A DNA stretch of 64,000 bases from Maylandia zebra (taxonomy: Eukaryota > Chordata > Actinopteri > Cichliformes > Cichlidae). A program made the position numbers and the translations under genes. The notes under the pieces are model-generated. The model was not told the DNA's origin. It saw only the letters and a list, made by a program, of their open reading frames with translations, and made no database searches. Positions 42,519 to 54,794 of the stretch are shown one piece after another; the first letter of the stretch is position 1; each line of letters begins with the position of its first letter. Where the stretch lies: assembly GCF_041146795.1 (NCBI RefSeq), contig NC_135180.1:39740794-39804793 (forward strand), given 5' to 3'.

Positions 42519-44104
42519 GTCATGTTTCTGCTCCTCTGGGCAGAGTCGACCTAGTTTTTTTCCTGGGAGCTGCATCTGGGGCTGATTAGGAGCTACAGTA
42601 TTTAAGACCAGCACACACAACAACTCTTTGCCATATCATCAGCTACCCAGCGTTAGTTCAGCCAACTCATGTACTTCATTGAATCTCATGCTTGTACTTA
42701 CCTTGTTTCTCTTGTGCTTAGTTGTGTCCATGGATTACTCACTTCACCATCTACATTTCTCCTTCCACTCGGTCACTGGATTTTTACTGCTGTATTCTCC
42801 ACGCTCACTCCGGTATAGACTCCATTCTTCTCACCTGCTTGCCTCTCTGCACTTGCAATTGGACTTCTTCACGGATTGGAATACCTCAAACTCAACCAGA
42901 CCTTCTCCAAATTTACTACATGTGCCGGCAGACAAGTAAGCTACTGGGAATCAGTGTCATTGGATAATCTTGCAGACCGTTTAAACCCCACGCTGATACC
43001 ACTCTCCTCTGTTACGGTCTCTTTGACCATCGATCAATTCCAGTGTCTGTGTTTTTAACGTGCCCCATGGGTCCATCCTGTTTCTGACGGCCTGTGCCAT
43101 GACAGATATAGGCTAAGTTCCCAGACAAACCGGCAAGTGACAGTACTGAACTCTCTGCTCCTGAGTTTGTCAAGCAGGACTCAGAATCATGACTTGTCTG
43201 CCACATTCTGGGATTTCCCTTAGGATTAGACTGGCTGTCAATCAGAGACTGATCCTTATGTTTGTCAGTCTAAAGACTTTGAATCTGCTCTTTGTGTGCT
43301 GTGTTTTGAACCTGCCTGTAAAAGTGTTGTGCCGGCTGCTCCAAGCACTATGTCTAGCTACCTACAGCAAATTTTTCTGTAGTCTGTGTTTTCTCTCGCT
43401 GAGCTAACCTCTTCAAAGACTGATGTTTGTATGGGTCAAACATGAGGCCAATACTAAGCCATCTCTTTTTCCTGTGCCAGCTTCCAGGGTGAGGTTAGCC
43501 AAGACCCAGTCCGCCTTAGCACCCGGACTAGTTCCACGGGTGGGGGTGGCTTGGGTTCAGTGGGTTTCTGCACCTGTGCCGGGTGCCTGCACCTGTGCCA
43601 GGTCCCAGGGCGAGGGTAGCTGAGACCCAGTCCCCTTCTGCACCTGTAACTGTTGGGTTTTGGGGAGGTTATTGTCCAACTAGTTTCTGTGCCTGCAAGC
43701 GCTGCAAAGCCCCAGCCAGAGCAATCAGAGCCTTTTGCGAGCCAGAGGTTTTCATGTCATCTGGCCCAGCCATGTCTCAGCGAGAGGTCTTAGTGTCATC
43801 TGGTTCTGTACTTGCCAAGCCTGCCACACCGAGTCCTGCACGTCTTGTGCCTGCCATGCCACATCCTGCACTGCCTGCACTTGCCAAGCCACATCCTGCA
43901 CCATTTGCGCCTGCCAAACTGTCTTCACCCAGGCCGCGGCCAACCACCTGCCAAGTCATTCAAGGATCTTTGCCCATGCTGCCGCTGACCACCTGCCAAG
44001 CTGCCTGAGGATGCTTTGTCTCCATCGCCATCGTGGCATGGAGCCTGCCATTGTGTTTTGTTTTGGACTCCTGTGCCCCGGGTTTTGACAACTAGTGATA
44101 CTTT
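42519..44104 (+). mobile_element. Possible LTR-element fossil with proline/alanine-rich frames
   Basis: Begins TGTCATGTTTCTGCTCC, similar to the LTR terminus at 30423, followed by a TATTTAAGACC box at about 42599. Downstream frames (43583-44008) are rich in Pro/Ala with repeated units (AKPATPSPARLVPAMPHPAL), reminiscent of the ORF at 28511. No protease, RT or second LTR recognised. It is broken; assignment tentative. Confidence 0.35.
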
Positions 44105-44225
44105 TTTGTATCCTTTCTGGTCTGTATCAGTTTGTCTCTGCTGGCTTCCTGTTAAATCCAGAATTGAATTCAAAATCCTGCTCCTCACAGGATTTAAATA
44201 ATCAGGCCCCATCTTATGTTAATGA
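44105..44225 (+). mobile_element. L2 C-terminal scrap
   Basis: Decayed codons for the L2 C-terminal region (LPVKSRIEFKILLLT, NNQAPSYVNDLK). Confidence 0.6.
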
Positions 44226-46165
44226 CCTTAAAGACACTTCCGGTGCTGCTCCGAGCTGGCAGCCAGTATCAGCAGCTCCGACCTGAACAAATCCTTCTTT
44301 TTCTCTTTAATATATGTTTCTTTGTTGTTTGTGTTTATTGTTTTTGTTTTTCTATTGTGGACTGCTGTCCCCCACAATGGAGCTCAGAATTCTATGGACA
44401 ATGGTGTTCGTTATTACATTTTTTACAGCGTCTTTGTCCGGAGAGCGCGTGGAGGTCCGACCTCCCATTGTTTACAGCAGCTGTTAGCCCTCGGAGCCTC
44501 CGCTGCCCTGCCTACCGCCGAGCAAGCTAACATCCCCCGTGAGGTGAGGAGGAAAAGACGCGGTACTCGGGCCGGGATCGGGCGTCGCAGTAAAGTTAGG
44601 AGGTACCGGCCAGCGATTCCATCTGTTATTATGGGGAATGTGAGATCTCTCCCCAATAAAGTAGATGAACTGGCAGCCCTTACCCGACATCAGAGGAGCT
44701 ACAGGGAGTGCAGCCTGATGTGCTTCACAGAGTCGTGGCTAACTGCGCTAACTCCGGACTCACACGTAAACATGGATGGTTTTCATCTGATCCAGGCCGA
44801 CAGAACAACGGAGAGTGGTAAGAAGAGAGGAGGAGGTCTGGCTGTGTTTGTGAACGATAGATGGTGTAACTCTGGGCATTTATCTATCAAAGAGACGCTA
44901 TGCTGTAAGGACATTGAGCTGCTAGCGGTTAGCATGAGACCGTACCGCGAGAGTTTTCATAGCTAATAGCTGTGTATGTCCCGCCCTCTGCTAACGCTGC
45001 AGCAGCCTGTGAGGTCCTGCACACTGTAACCAGCAGACTCCAAACACAGCACCCTCAGGCCCTTTTCCTGATCTCTGGGGACTTTAATCACATCTCCCTG
45101 TCCTCCACTCTCCCCACCTTCACCCAGTATGTTACCTGCCACACCAGAGACAATAAAACATTGCCAACACCAAGGAGGCATACAGCTCATCACCTCTTCC
45201 TCCCCTGGGGGGCTCTGATCACAATCTGGTTCATCTCCAGCCTGTGTATAAACCTCTAGTACACAGAGAACCAGTTGTGAAACGCACAGTAAGGAAATGG
45301 TTGGCAGAGACTGAAGAGGCCCTGAGGGACTGTTTCCGCTCTACTGTGTGGGACAACCTCTGCAGCCCCCTGGAGGATGACCTCAGCAGCATCACAGACT
45401 GCATTACGGATTACATGAACTTCTGTGTGGACAACACCGTACCCATCAAAAAGGTACGGTGTTTTTCTAACAACAAGCCATGGATAAATCCTGAAATTAA
45501 GGCTCTCCTCAAGGAGAATAAGAGTCTTTAGATCTGGAGACAAACAGGAGCTGAGAGTTGTTCAGAAGAAGCTGAAATGGAAGATAAGGCAAGGAAAGGA
45601 AAACTACAGGAGGAAGATGGAAGAGCAGCTGCAACAGGACAACAGAGGGGTTTGGAACAGCCTGAAGACAATCTCAGGACAAAAACCAACCCCCCAGGCT
45701 GCAGGAGACTTGGGGTGGGTGAATGACCTAAATAAATATTTTAAAAGGTTTGATCAAACACCCACCCCTCCCACAGCATCGTCCCCCCCTGCTGCAATCT
45801 CCTTCATCTTCAGGGACGTCCTGTCCTTCATCTCAGGACTTCACACCTCCCAGCTCCCAGCCATTACACCCACCCCCGGCTTCTGTGGACTCCAACATAC
45901 ACACCACTCCCCCAAAATCCACTCTTACTATCTCAGCACTTCAAGCAAGGAACGAGCTTCGCAGGATCAAGGTGAGGAAGGCTGCAGGTCCAGATGGCGT
46001 CAGCTCCAGGCTCCTGAGGTGCTGCGCAGATGAACTGTGTGGCATCCTAGGTTATCCCTTCAACCTGAGCCTGTCACTGGGGAAAGTACCACAGCTGTGG
46101 AAGACCTCCTGTGTGGTACCGGTACCAAAGACCTCCCATCCCAAGGACCTCAGCAGCACTGTACT
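44226..46165 (+). mobile_element. L2/CR1-like LINE, 5' part, second subfamily
   Basis: The leader starts near GACACTTCCGGTGCTGC. Endonuclease: VIMGNVRSLPNKVDEL, FTESWL, RGGGLAVFVNDRWC, AVYVPPSANA, SGDFNHISL. Linker: NNKPWINPEIKALLK, NRGVWNSLKTISGQK. RT begins with VRKAAGPDGVSSRLLRCCAD and stops near 46165. Frame changes near 44965, 45160, 45530 and 45980. The missing 3' part of this subfamily resembles 54897-55558. Confidence 0.82.
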
Positions 46166-46612
46166 GCCCTATATTGCATCTTAATTTGTTTTTATATAAT
46201 TGCGTGAAATGAGTCTTGAGTTGAATGTTTTTTAATAGGCAAAAAATACTTAAATAAGAAAATGGCGAATTACATTTTTGTCTTCATTTTTTTTCTGCTG
46301 ATCTGAAAATTGATCCGATCAGTGACGAAAAAAACGTGATCCAATCCAAACTATGAGACTTTTGATCCTTTGCACCACTAAACATCACTCACTGTAACAG
46401 TTCAAAATGAAACAGATTACCAGAGTTACTGTACCACATATTAAAACCCTTATTTGTAGCGCACCTGCAGAATTTTGCCTGTTTTTGTTTTGTTTCATTT
46501 TTTAACTATGAAGACATCAAAGGTTTTACTGTGTTCAGTTCATGAAATCTGTTCATACATCAAGATTTGCTGCAGTTAGTTTTACTATTAGCACGGATAT
46601 AATAACAGGGTG
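46166..46612. other. Spacer with possible hAT remnant
   Basis: The stretch 46300-46375 (TTGATCCGATC, GATCCAATCC, TTTGCACCAC) looks like the worn end of a hAT element. Otherwise nothing. Confidence 0.35.
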
Positions 46613-47554
46613 TTACATGTCAGCACAGAGTAGTTTTTTGCAGGTGAGAGAGATTTTGGACAGGGTCAGTCCATACATTAAAGGGTTGAATACAGGTTGA
46701 CATGTTAGAAAGTATAATGATAAAAATATCCTCAGCATGCTGGGTACACTGTTCATGTTAAACCTGCTCTGCAGAATTTCAAAAAAGCAGCCGAAAGAGA
46801 AGTTGAGCAGAGAAGCGAGGTGAGGCGTGCAGGTGCTGACGGCTTTCTGTCGGGTCTGTTTGGATCCAGAAAAACAGATTTTAAGGATCCTCATGTAGGT
46901 GTAGAGAATCAGAGATACAGGGCATAGGATAACGAGAGGAGTGGAAATGAGTCCATAGATGTTATTGACTGTGGTGTCAGAACAGGCCAGTTTAACAATG
47001 GAGTAGTTGTCACAGTACACTTTGTTAATGATGTTCCCACACAGCTGCAGAGGAGCACTCAGAGAAATCAAAACAGTGATTACAAGAAATGAGGAAAACC
47101 ACGTTAGAACAATGAGCATGGATACCTTGCATGGACTCATACGTGTGTGATATTGAAGAGGAAAACATATTGCAAGATATCTGTCATAAGACATGACGGC
47201 TAAGTTAGCAAGCTCTGCAGTTCCATATGTGTGCACACAGAAGATCTGCAGGAAGCAGAGAGGAGCAGAAACAGTGTGAACATCAGAGAGGATCTGAAGC
47301 AGGAGGAATGGAAACAGCCCTGTACTACCATACAGCTCATTCACAAACAGGCTGCACAGAAACATGTACATAGGTTCATGTAAGCTTCTGTTCACACAGA
47401 TAACCACAATCAGCAGGACATTGGCAGTAATGATTAAAAAATATAAAGACATAACGATCACAAAAAATAAATATTTCAAATGCCCGCTGTCAAAATAGGC
47501 ACTGAACACCAAGAATGAACTCTGAGATGAGTTTACCGTCATCCTCCTCTCCAT
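46613..47554 (-). CDS. Olfactory receptor, intact
   Basis: A 313-residue OR starting at the ATG at 47554 (MERRMTVNSSQ). The second ATG at 47542 (MTVNSSQSSF) is the equivalent of the paralogs' start and gives 309 residues. Motifs: LHEPMYMFLCSLFVNELYG, FCVHTYGTAELANLAVMSYD, LQLCGNIINKVYCDNYSIVK, CFSGSKQTRQKAVSTCTPHL, LTCQPVFNPLMYGLTLSKI. From ECL1 to TM5 it is nearly the 35036 gene, but in TM6-TM7 it reads like the 22384 gene (NFSFGCFFEI-QSRFN, YFLTCQP), so it is a mosaic. Ligand unknown. Confidence 0.93.
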   Translation of the reverse strand: MERRMTVNSSQSSFLVFSAYFDSGHLKYLFFVIVMSLYFLIITANVLLIVVICVNRSLHEPMYMFLCSLFVNELYGSTGLFPFLLLQILSDVHTVSAPLCFLQIFCVHTYGTAELANLAVMSYDRYLAICFPLQYHTRMSPCKVSMLIVLTWFSSFLVITVLISLSAPLQLCGNIINKVYCDNYSIVKLACSDTTVNNIYGLISTPLVILCPVSLILYTYMRILKICFSGSKQTRQKAVSTCTPHLASLLNFSFGCFFEILQSRFNMNSVPSMLRIFLSLYFLTCQPVFNPLMYGLTLSKISLTCKKLLCADM

Positions 47555-48170
47555 TCAAAAAACAAAGGTAATACTGTTTGCAGGATCCATATTATTTATC
47601 ATCACATCATATAACCACAGGTTTTCAAAACAGTGAAACTCCAACAAAGCAACAGACATGAAACAGTTGGGGAAGAATTTCACTGATGATAATCCATCAT
47701 GGTAAATGTCCAGCGCTTACCATTCAACAGAGTGCTTAGGCAACGTGGGTTATGACATTGTACTCAGACCCCTGAATCACTCCCCACTGAGCTAAAGTTC
47801 TGCTTCTGCTTCTTCACAAACTCTGTTCTGAAAACACGCCCACTGTGGCACACTGACCTCATGACTGAAAGAATGCCCCAAGGGTCAGAAAAAAAATCCT
47901 TCATGAAAACACAGGTGGAAAAATTATCAGGTCGCCCAATCTTTTAAGCTATGAGTGCTCAATTCACCTCCTCAGAGACTTCATATGATCACAAGAAATC
48001 AATGTGTAAACTACAATTCAATAAATAATTAGATCAAACACATGTGAGACTAGGAAAAGTCAAACAATCAGCTGTACTCATTTATGAAGGAACAAAAATG
48101 AATTCACACAAGTCACTGAAGGTGTTTACATCACGACATTTGAATATTTATTGTATAGACTTTATTCGAA
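47555..48170. other. OR 5' flank and spacer
   Basis: No recognised gene or repeat. Confidence 0.35.
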
Positions 48171-48185
48171 ATGGCGCCATGAAAG

Positions 48186-48756
48186 GGAGCCGGAGATCGA
48201 CAGACGGATTGGGGCTGCAGCTGCAGTAATGCGGACGCTGCACCGGTCCATCGTGGTGAAGAGGGAGCTGAGTGTAAAAGCGAAGCTCTCAATTTACCGG
48301 TCGATCTACGTCCCTACCCTCACCTATGGCCACGAGCTGTGGGTAGTGACCGAAAGAACGAGATCGCGGATACAAGCGGCAGAAATGAGCTTCCTCCGAA
48401 GGGTGGCTGGCCTCTCCCTTAGAGATAGGGTGAGAAGGTCGGCCATCCGGGAGGGGCTCAGAGTAGAGCAGCTGCTGCTCCACATCGAAAGGAGCCAGCT
48501 GAGGTGGTTGGGGCATCTGACAAGGATGCCCCCTGGGCGCCTCCTGGGTGAGGTGTTCCAGGCATGTCCCACCGGGAGGAGGCCCCGGGGCAGACCCAGG
48601 ACACGCTGGAGAGATTATATCTCTCGGCTGGCCTGGGAACGCCTTGGTATTCCCCCGGATAAGCTGGAGGAGGTGGCTGGGGAGAGAGAGGTCTGGGCCT
48701 CTTTGCTTAGGCTGCTGTCCCCGCGACCCGGCCTCGGATAAAGCGGATGAAGATGG
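48186..48756 (+). mobile_element. RTE-like LINE, 5'-truncated, with 15-bp target duplication
   Basis: Encodes the C-terminal part of a fish RTE/Rex3-like ORF: IDRRIGAAAAVMRTLHRSIV, LSIYRSIYVPTLTYGHELWV, RIQAAEMSFLRRVAGLSLRD, WLGHLTRMPPGRLLGEVFQA and EVAGEREVWASLLRLL. It ends in AGATGG. Flanks ATGGCGCCATGAAAG (48171-48185) and ATGGCGCCGTGAAAG (48757-48771) differ at one position. The frame is open through the whole fragment, so it is young. The clade name is from memory. Confidence 0.82.
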
Positions 48757-48771
48757 ATGGCGCCGTGAAAG

Positions 48772-49544
48772 AAAACTTGCCTTTACATTTGGTCTCAACA
48801 CGCCATTTAACTAGTCACCTGACCTCTCCGCTGATTCTGTTTCACTATAACTTCAGTGTTTTGAATGAAGTTGTGCAAAACACTCAGAAGACATTAGAGC
48901 ATCTCAAAGGAATCATTTTTACCATTTGTGATATCAGGATCATCTTCAAGCATTGGATGGTGGTGGAAAAGCTAGGAGGCAGGTGCACAGAACTGAGCTT
49001 GTCCCTGCTACCTGGCACTGACGAGTGGGTGGAGCTAAAAAGTACGCAGTAGCTTTTTCAATTGGAGCTTTCATTTGCTTCTGCATGAAGAAGACTTTGG
49101 ATTTACATTTGGTTAAGTAGGTTAAGAAGCAGTTGAAACCGAGCTACTCTGGAGACCTTACGTAAGCGTGGGTACAGCGTGGCTTCTGGGTCCTGTGTTG
49201 GCATCCGTTGGCTTTTCGGCTAACTGGCCCGGCCAGTGGGCCTGTTTCCGAGCAATGTGAGTGGAGCTGTGAGCTTTGCTGGTGGTTGATCTTGCTGAAC
49301 TTCGTGGAGGTGGTGAGCAGCTGGAGTTACTTCATAAATGGATTTAGCAGAAAGGAGATGACTAGATGGATCAACGAAGCAGACTGGATTGTTGTGCGGC
49401 GAGAAAACTGCTCGAAAGTTTCCCTCGATGGTCTGCAGCATTCAGCACTCCCTGAAGCACCGCAATGACATTCATTGTGTTCGATATTCTTGGACTGCCT
49501 GAAAGGGATGCGATGAAGCAGAGCTGAGCAAAGCAAATGGAAGG
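48772..49544. other. Spacer
   Basis: No gene or recognised repeat. Confidence 0.3.
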
Positions 49545-49630
49545 GTGGATGACTGGATATGTAAAGCGCTTTGGGGTCCTTAGGGACTAGAAAAGCGCTA
49601 TATAAATACAGGCCATTTACCATTTACCAA
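49545..49630 (+). mobile_element. SINE tail fragment
   Basis: GGATGACTGGATATGTAAAG to CCATTTACCATTTACC is the tail of the SINE seen at 6416-6631. Core and head absent. Confidence 0.75.
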
Positions 49631-50249
49631 ATAATGTTACTCTTGTGAGATAAGCTGTGTTAAAAACCTTCTCAAAAGGTGTACGTGAGAGAACGAACAG
49701 CTTCCTAGGGGGATCATATAGATAAGAACCGGAAGGCACTTGTTTGGAGGCATGGTCTCACTCCTGAAATTCAGATATTTTATCTCCAATTCTGGTTCTC
49801 TGGATTCTGATTTATATTCATTATATTATTCCTGCCTCTCTTGTGTTCCCGATTTGTAATTAACTTGATTGTGACTACCTTCATTATTCCTGGAATTCTT
49901 AGTCTTCTCTGTTTCTTTTGGATTGTGGGCTTTGCTTGCCTCTGTCTTTAGATTTATTTTTAGGACCTAAACAACCTTAACAAAGGCTCACCTTTAATCA
50001 CGAACTTGATTAATGAAAACATTCTTTTTTTTTTCTTTTTTTTTTTTGCCTGTCCCATTTGGCTCTTTTGCATCAGAATTGTTGTCTAAAGGCAAAGAAA
50101 GATGCCCAACGGATTTACTTTACCAAACTGACCATCCCAGCCTTGCCGTAATGGTCCATTTGATTCACCTTTTATTGTTTATTTTATTTTCACTTACTGA
50201 ATACGGGACAGACTTGACTGGGGGAAAGAGAAACAGCTGAGAAGAGGGA
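49631..50249. other. Spacer with T-rich tract
   Basis: A T-rich tract at about 50022-50047 could be the inverted A tail of the minus-strand L1-like element that follows. Otherwise nothing. Confidence 0.4.
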
Positions 50250-53200
50250 CGGGGGAGAAGGGCAAAAACCAAAAACCAACAGAATGAGCAGAAAAAGAAA
50301 AAAAAAGAAAGAAAATGCATATATCAATCACCTGGATCACCTGCTGAGAAAGAAAAAAGAAAGCAAGCAGAAGAGAACAAGAGTAATAGAATAAACAACA
50401 TCACAATGATATATGGGAATATGACAGTAAATACTAAATGTTAAACATTATTGTGCAGCACATAAGATCAACAGAACACAGTGTGCTTTGAGGTAGGAGC
50501 CAAAAAGGGTGTAGTTTGTGGGTGTGATCACCCGTGTGTGCACCTGTGAGCATGGACGCGCTTGTTTTTTGTTTTTTAAAAGGTTCCTTCATGTAATGAT
50601 CTGCTAGAGGGTGTGGGGGGGCACAGCCCCGTCCTCCAGGGCATGAAGCAGGTGTGGAGGAGATCAAAACTCCAGACATCCAGAGGCCCCCAGAACACAA
50701 GAGACCAAGGAAGACCAACAGAGGGGCAGCCGCGCCACTGTCCCAGAAAGAGCTGAGGAGAGTCCCAGATGAGGGCTCACTCAGCAGCCGCGGAGCAGAA
50801 GCCAGGGGGGGTTGCAGTGACGCGCCCGTGAGCTCCGCCGGCAGCCAGCTGTGTCTGAGTGACCGAAGTTACCGTGTCTGAGTTACCCGCCAGGGAAAGG
50901 GGGCCCAGGCCCATCCAGACCGGGGCCCAGTGCAGCAGCGCCTCCCGGCCCCACAGAGCCCGGGACTGTCCACCCGACCCCACCACAGAGAAAACTGCAC
51001 CCACCCCACCATCCACTCATCTTCCAGACTACATAAGACAATAAACACCCAGGCTGAGATCTTCCTCCACCTCTCCTGTATCTCCCCCTCCTGCAGAGGG
51101 AGCTCCTGAGGAGAGGAAAGCTCCTGCAAGATGTGACAATCTTCCCCACCAGTTGAAGAGCCCCCCAGGTGGCTCGATGCACCGGCGGCATCCTGCTCCA
51201 GGGCTGGGCCCCCATGCACCCACCCGCCCACAACCCCAGCAACACACAAACCAGGACCCAAGGCCCCGAGGCCCGGCCAGGGCCCCAGCCCAGAGACGGA
51301 GCGCCCCCAGAACCTCACGCCCATCCCGGACCCACCCAGGGGCAGCCAGGCTACCAGGTCAGTAACCCACGTCCGTCAGCACAGACCCTCCCCTAGCCCC
51401 GCTGCACGCAGCCGCGAGGAAACAGTCACCTGAGAACCAACAGAGCCCCTAACCGGACATGACCGCTACCCCGGGTTGAGCCCCGCAAGGAAGATGCCTC
51501 CGGGGAACCCCCCGACCCCCTAAGCCTGTCCCTACCCCCACACCAATCACAACAGTGAAGGCGGGACCAAACTATGACCCCCCCCACCCCACCCCCACTA
51601 GGTGATGGAGCTGATCAAAGGGGCCCAGAGCAATTGATCTGATGTGGTGGCAGAGGCTGTATCAAGACTAATGTAATCTAATAGATAATTTCTATATTGG
51701 TTAGAATTAAGATTATTTTTATTTTTCCAGTTCATGAGGACTGTTTTCTTGGCTATGCATAGGGCAGTGAAAACCATATGGGCGATATTCTTTTCTGAAG
51801 TGACATTATCTAAGCTGCCCAACAAACACACTAAGGGGGAAGTTGGAATGTTACATTTCAGACACTTCGATAAGTCTTCACATATCTCGCGCCAAAACTT
51901 CTGAACTGGTGGACAGAACCAAAGAGCGTGGATATAATTGTCCGGTGAATTGGTTTGGCAGTGTGAGCAGTTGTTGGTAGACGTAAAGCCCATCTTGAAC
52001 ATCCGATGACCTGTATAGTGCACTCTATGTAATATTTTGTATTGAATTAATTGAAGACTGGGATTTCTAATTAGATGAAAGGTTTTTAAGCAAATCTGAG
52101 ACCAGAAGTTTAGGTCTAAGTTAACTGATAAATCCGCTTCCCATTTTGCAATAGGAAGTGATATTGATTCATCTGTTTTAGAAAGCATTCTGTATATTTT
52201 GGATAGTAATTTGGGGGGTTTTAAGAGTAAGAAATTGAACCACACTTGGTGGTGTTTGTAGTTCAACTTGACCCGGTTTAAATTTCTTTTTTACTATGGA
52301 TTTAATTTGTTGATATTCTAAAAATCTTTTCTTGTTGATCCCATATTGTGTAACTAGTCCGTCAAATGAAATAAATTCTGTTCCTTCTAGTATATGTTCT
52401 AAATATTTGATTCCTTTATCACTCCAATCTGAAAAGTTTATCATATTATTGTTTTGTAATATGTCAGGGTTGTTCCAGATAGGTGTACGTTTGCATGGGA
52501 TTAATGAAGACGCCGTCAATTTTAGAAACTCCCACCATGCTGTCAGAGAAGAGCTGATGTTGATGCTTTTAAAGCATTCATGTCGTTGGATGTTTGAGCT
52601 GATAAATGGTAGGTCTGAGATCTCTAGATTATTGCAGAGTGCTTGTTCTACATCTAGCCAAGGTTCATCTAAGAGGGTATGTTTTAGCCATCCTGAGATA
52701 AACTGAAGCCTGTTGGCTAAGAAGTAGTGCTGAAAGTTAGGCAGTTCTAGTCCTCCTTTATCCTTGGTCTTTTGTAGTGTTTTTAAGCTTATACGTGGGG
52801 GTTTATTTTTCCAAAGGAATTTGGACATACATGAATCTAGAGATCTGAACCAATCTTGTGGCGGTTTAGTTGGGATCATTGAGAATAAATAATTTATTTT
52901 TGGTAAGACCATCATTTTTTATAGCGGCAACCCTTCCCATGAGTGATATGGGTAGACATTTCCATCTAGCCAGATCATCTTCTACCTTCTTTAAAAGTGG
53001 GATATGGTTTAATTTAGTTAGATCTGCAAGCTTGGGAGAAACATTAATACCTAAATATTTTATATTTCCCGATTGCAGTGGTGTAGAAGAGGAATTATGG
53101 AGGGAGCAATTAATCGGTAGGACTGTAGATGTTGACCAGTTAATTGAGTAATCTGATATTCTTGCAAAAGAGTTTATCAATTCAATCACCCCAGAGATAT

Positions 53201-53441
53201 TGGTTTGTGAATTTTGGAGAAAGAGTAACACATCATCCGCATAAAGGCTGATTTTATGTTCCACGTTCTTGCATTTTATGCCCTTAATTACTGAATTCTG
53301 TCTAATTGCTGCTGCTAGTGGTTCAATAAAAATTGCAAACAGTGAAGGGGAGAGTGGGCATCCCTGCCTGGTGCCCCTCAAGAGACAGAAGCTGGAGGAT
53401 GTTTGGTCATTTGTTCTAACACAAGCTGTTGGGGGATTATA

Positions 53442-54794
53442 CACTGAACAAAAATATAAACGCAACACTTTTGTTTTTGCTCCCATTCCCCATGGGATGG
53501 ACGTAGAGACCTAAAATTCATTCCAGATACACAATATAACCATCCCTCCCAAACAGTGGTCACAAATCAGTCCAAATGTGTGGTAGTGGGCACATCTGCT
53601 ATATTGAGATAATCCATCCCACCTCACAGGTGTGCCACATCAGGATGCTGATCTGACATCATGAGTAGTGCACAGGTGTACCTCAGACTGCCCACAACAA
53701 AAGGCCACCCTGGAATGTGCAGTTTTGTCTCACAGCAAAATGCCACAGATGCCACAAGCAATGAGGGAGCGTGCAATTGGCATGCTGACAGCAGGAATGT
53801 CAACCAGATCTGTCGCCCGTGCATTGAATGTTCATTTCTCAACCATAAGCCGTCTCCACAGGCGTTTCAGAGAATATGGCAGCACATCCAACCGGCCTCA
53901 CAACCGCAGACCTCGTGTAACCACACCAGCCCAGGACCTCCACATCCAGCAGGTTCACCGCCAAGATCGTCTGAGACCAGCCACCCAGACAGCTGCTGGA
54001 ACAATTGGTTTGCACAACCAAACAATTTCTGCACAAACTGTCAGAAACCGTCTGAGGGACGCTCAACTGCATGCCCGTCGTCCTCATCGGTGCCTTGACC
54101 TGACTCCAGCTCGTCGCCGTAACAGACTTGTGTGGGCAAATGCTCACATTCGATGGCGTCTGGCACGTTGGAGAGGTGTGCGCTTCACGGATGAATCATG
54201 GTTCACATTGTTCAGGGCAGATGGCAGCTGAGAATGTCCCAGTTCTTGCATGGCCAGCATACTCACCGGACATGTCACCCATTGAGCATGTTCGGGATGT
54301 GCTTGACCGGCGTATACGACAGCGTGTACCAGTTCCCACGAATATCCAACAACCTCGCACAGCCATTGAAGTGGAGTGGACCAACATTCCACAGGCCACA
54401 ACTGACAATCTGATAGACTCCATGCGACGATGTGTTGCACTGCATGAGGCAAATGGTGGTCACACCAGATACTGACCGGTTCTGGGTCCCCAGACCCCCA
54501 ATAGTGCAAAAAACTGCACATTCCAGGGTGGCCTTTTGTTGTGGGCAGTCTGAGGTACACCTGTGCACTACTCATGATGTCAGATCAGCATCCTGATGTG
54601 GCACACCTGTGAGGTGGGATGGATTATCTCAATATAGCAGATGTGCCCACTACCACACATTTGGACTGATTTGTGACCACTGTTTGGGAGGGATGGTTAT
54701 ATTGTGTATCTGGAATGAATTTTAGGTCTCTACGTCCATCCCATGGGGAATGGGAGCAAAAACAAAAGTGTTGCGTTTATATTTTTGTTCAGTG
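53442..54794 (+). mobile_element. Tc1-like transposon with 285-bp inverted repeats
   Basis: Terminal inverted repeats 53442-53726 and 54510-54794 look essentially identical and begin CACTGAACAAAAATATAAAC. TA lies on both sides (53440-53441 and 54795-54796). Inserted in the RT of a minus-strand L1-like element, whose codons resume exactly on each side. The transposase is internally deleted. Confidence 0.92.
53740..54475 (+). pseudogene. Tc1 transposase, internally deleted
   Basis: Starts MPQMPQAMRERAIGMLTAGM. Paired-like helix-turn-helix region with STRSVARALNVHFSTISRLH and a second, Arg-rich DNA-binding half. TDESWFTLFRADG carries the first catalytic Asp. The stretch that normally bears the second Asp (HDNARPH region) is absent: the sequence jumps near 54228 to NVPVLAWPAYSPDMSPIEHV and ends GGHTRY at 54475 in another frame. 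Not active on its own; its terminal repeats could still be mobilised by a relative. Confidence 0.88.

Noticed and set aside
42628-43407. Several short plus-strand frames resembling small secreted proteins
   Set aside because: No consistent homology or codon pattern; they lie in a probable LTR-element fossil.
50600-51597. GC-rich stretch with several short overlapping frames, resembling exons or a CpG island
   Set aside because: It directly precedes the C-terminus of the minus-strand L1-like element and has the composition of that family's 3' UTR; no frame has domains or splice logic.
53661-54098. Second overlapping frame inside the Tc1 element
   Set aside because: Shadow frame across the inverted repeat and transposase; the frame starting at 53740 carries the recognisable DNA-binding and catalytic motifs.
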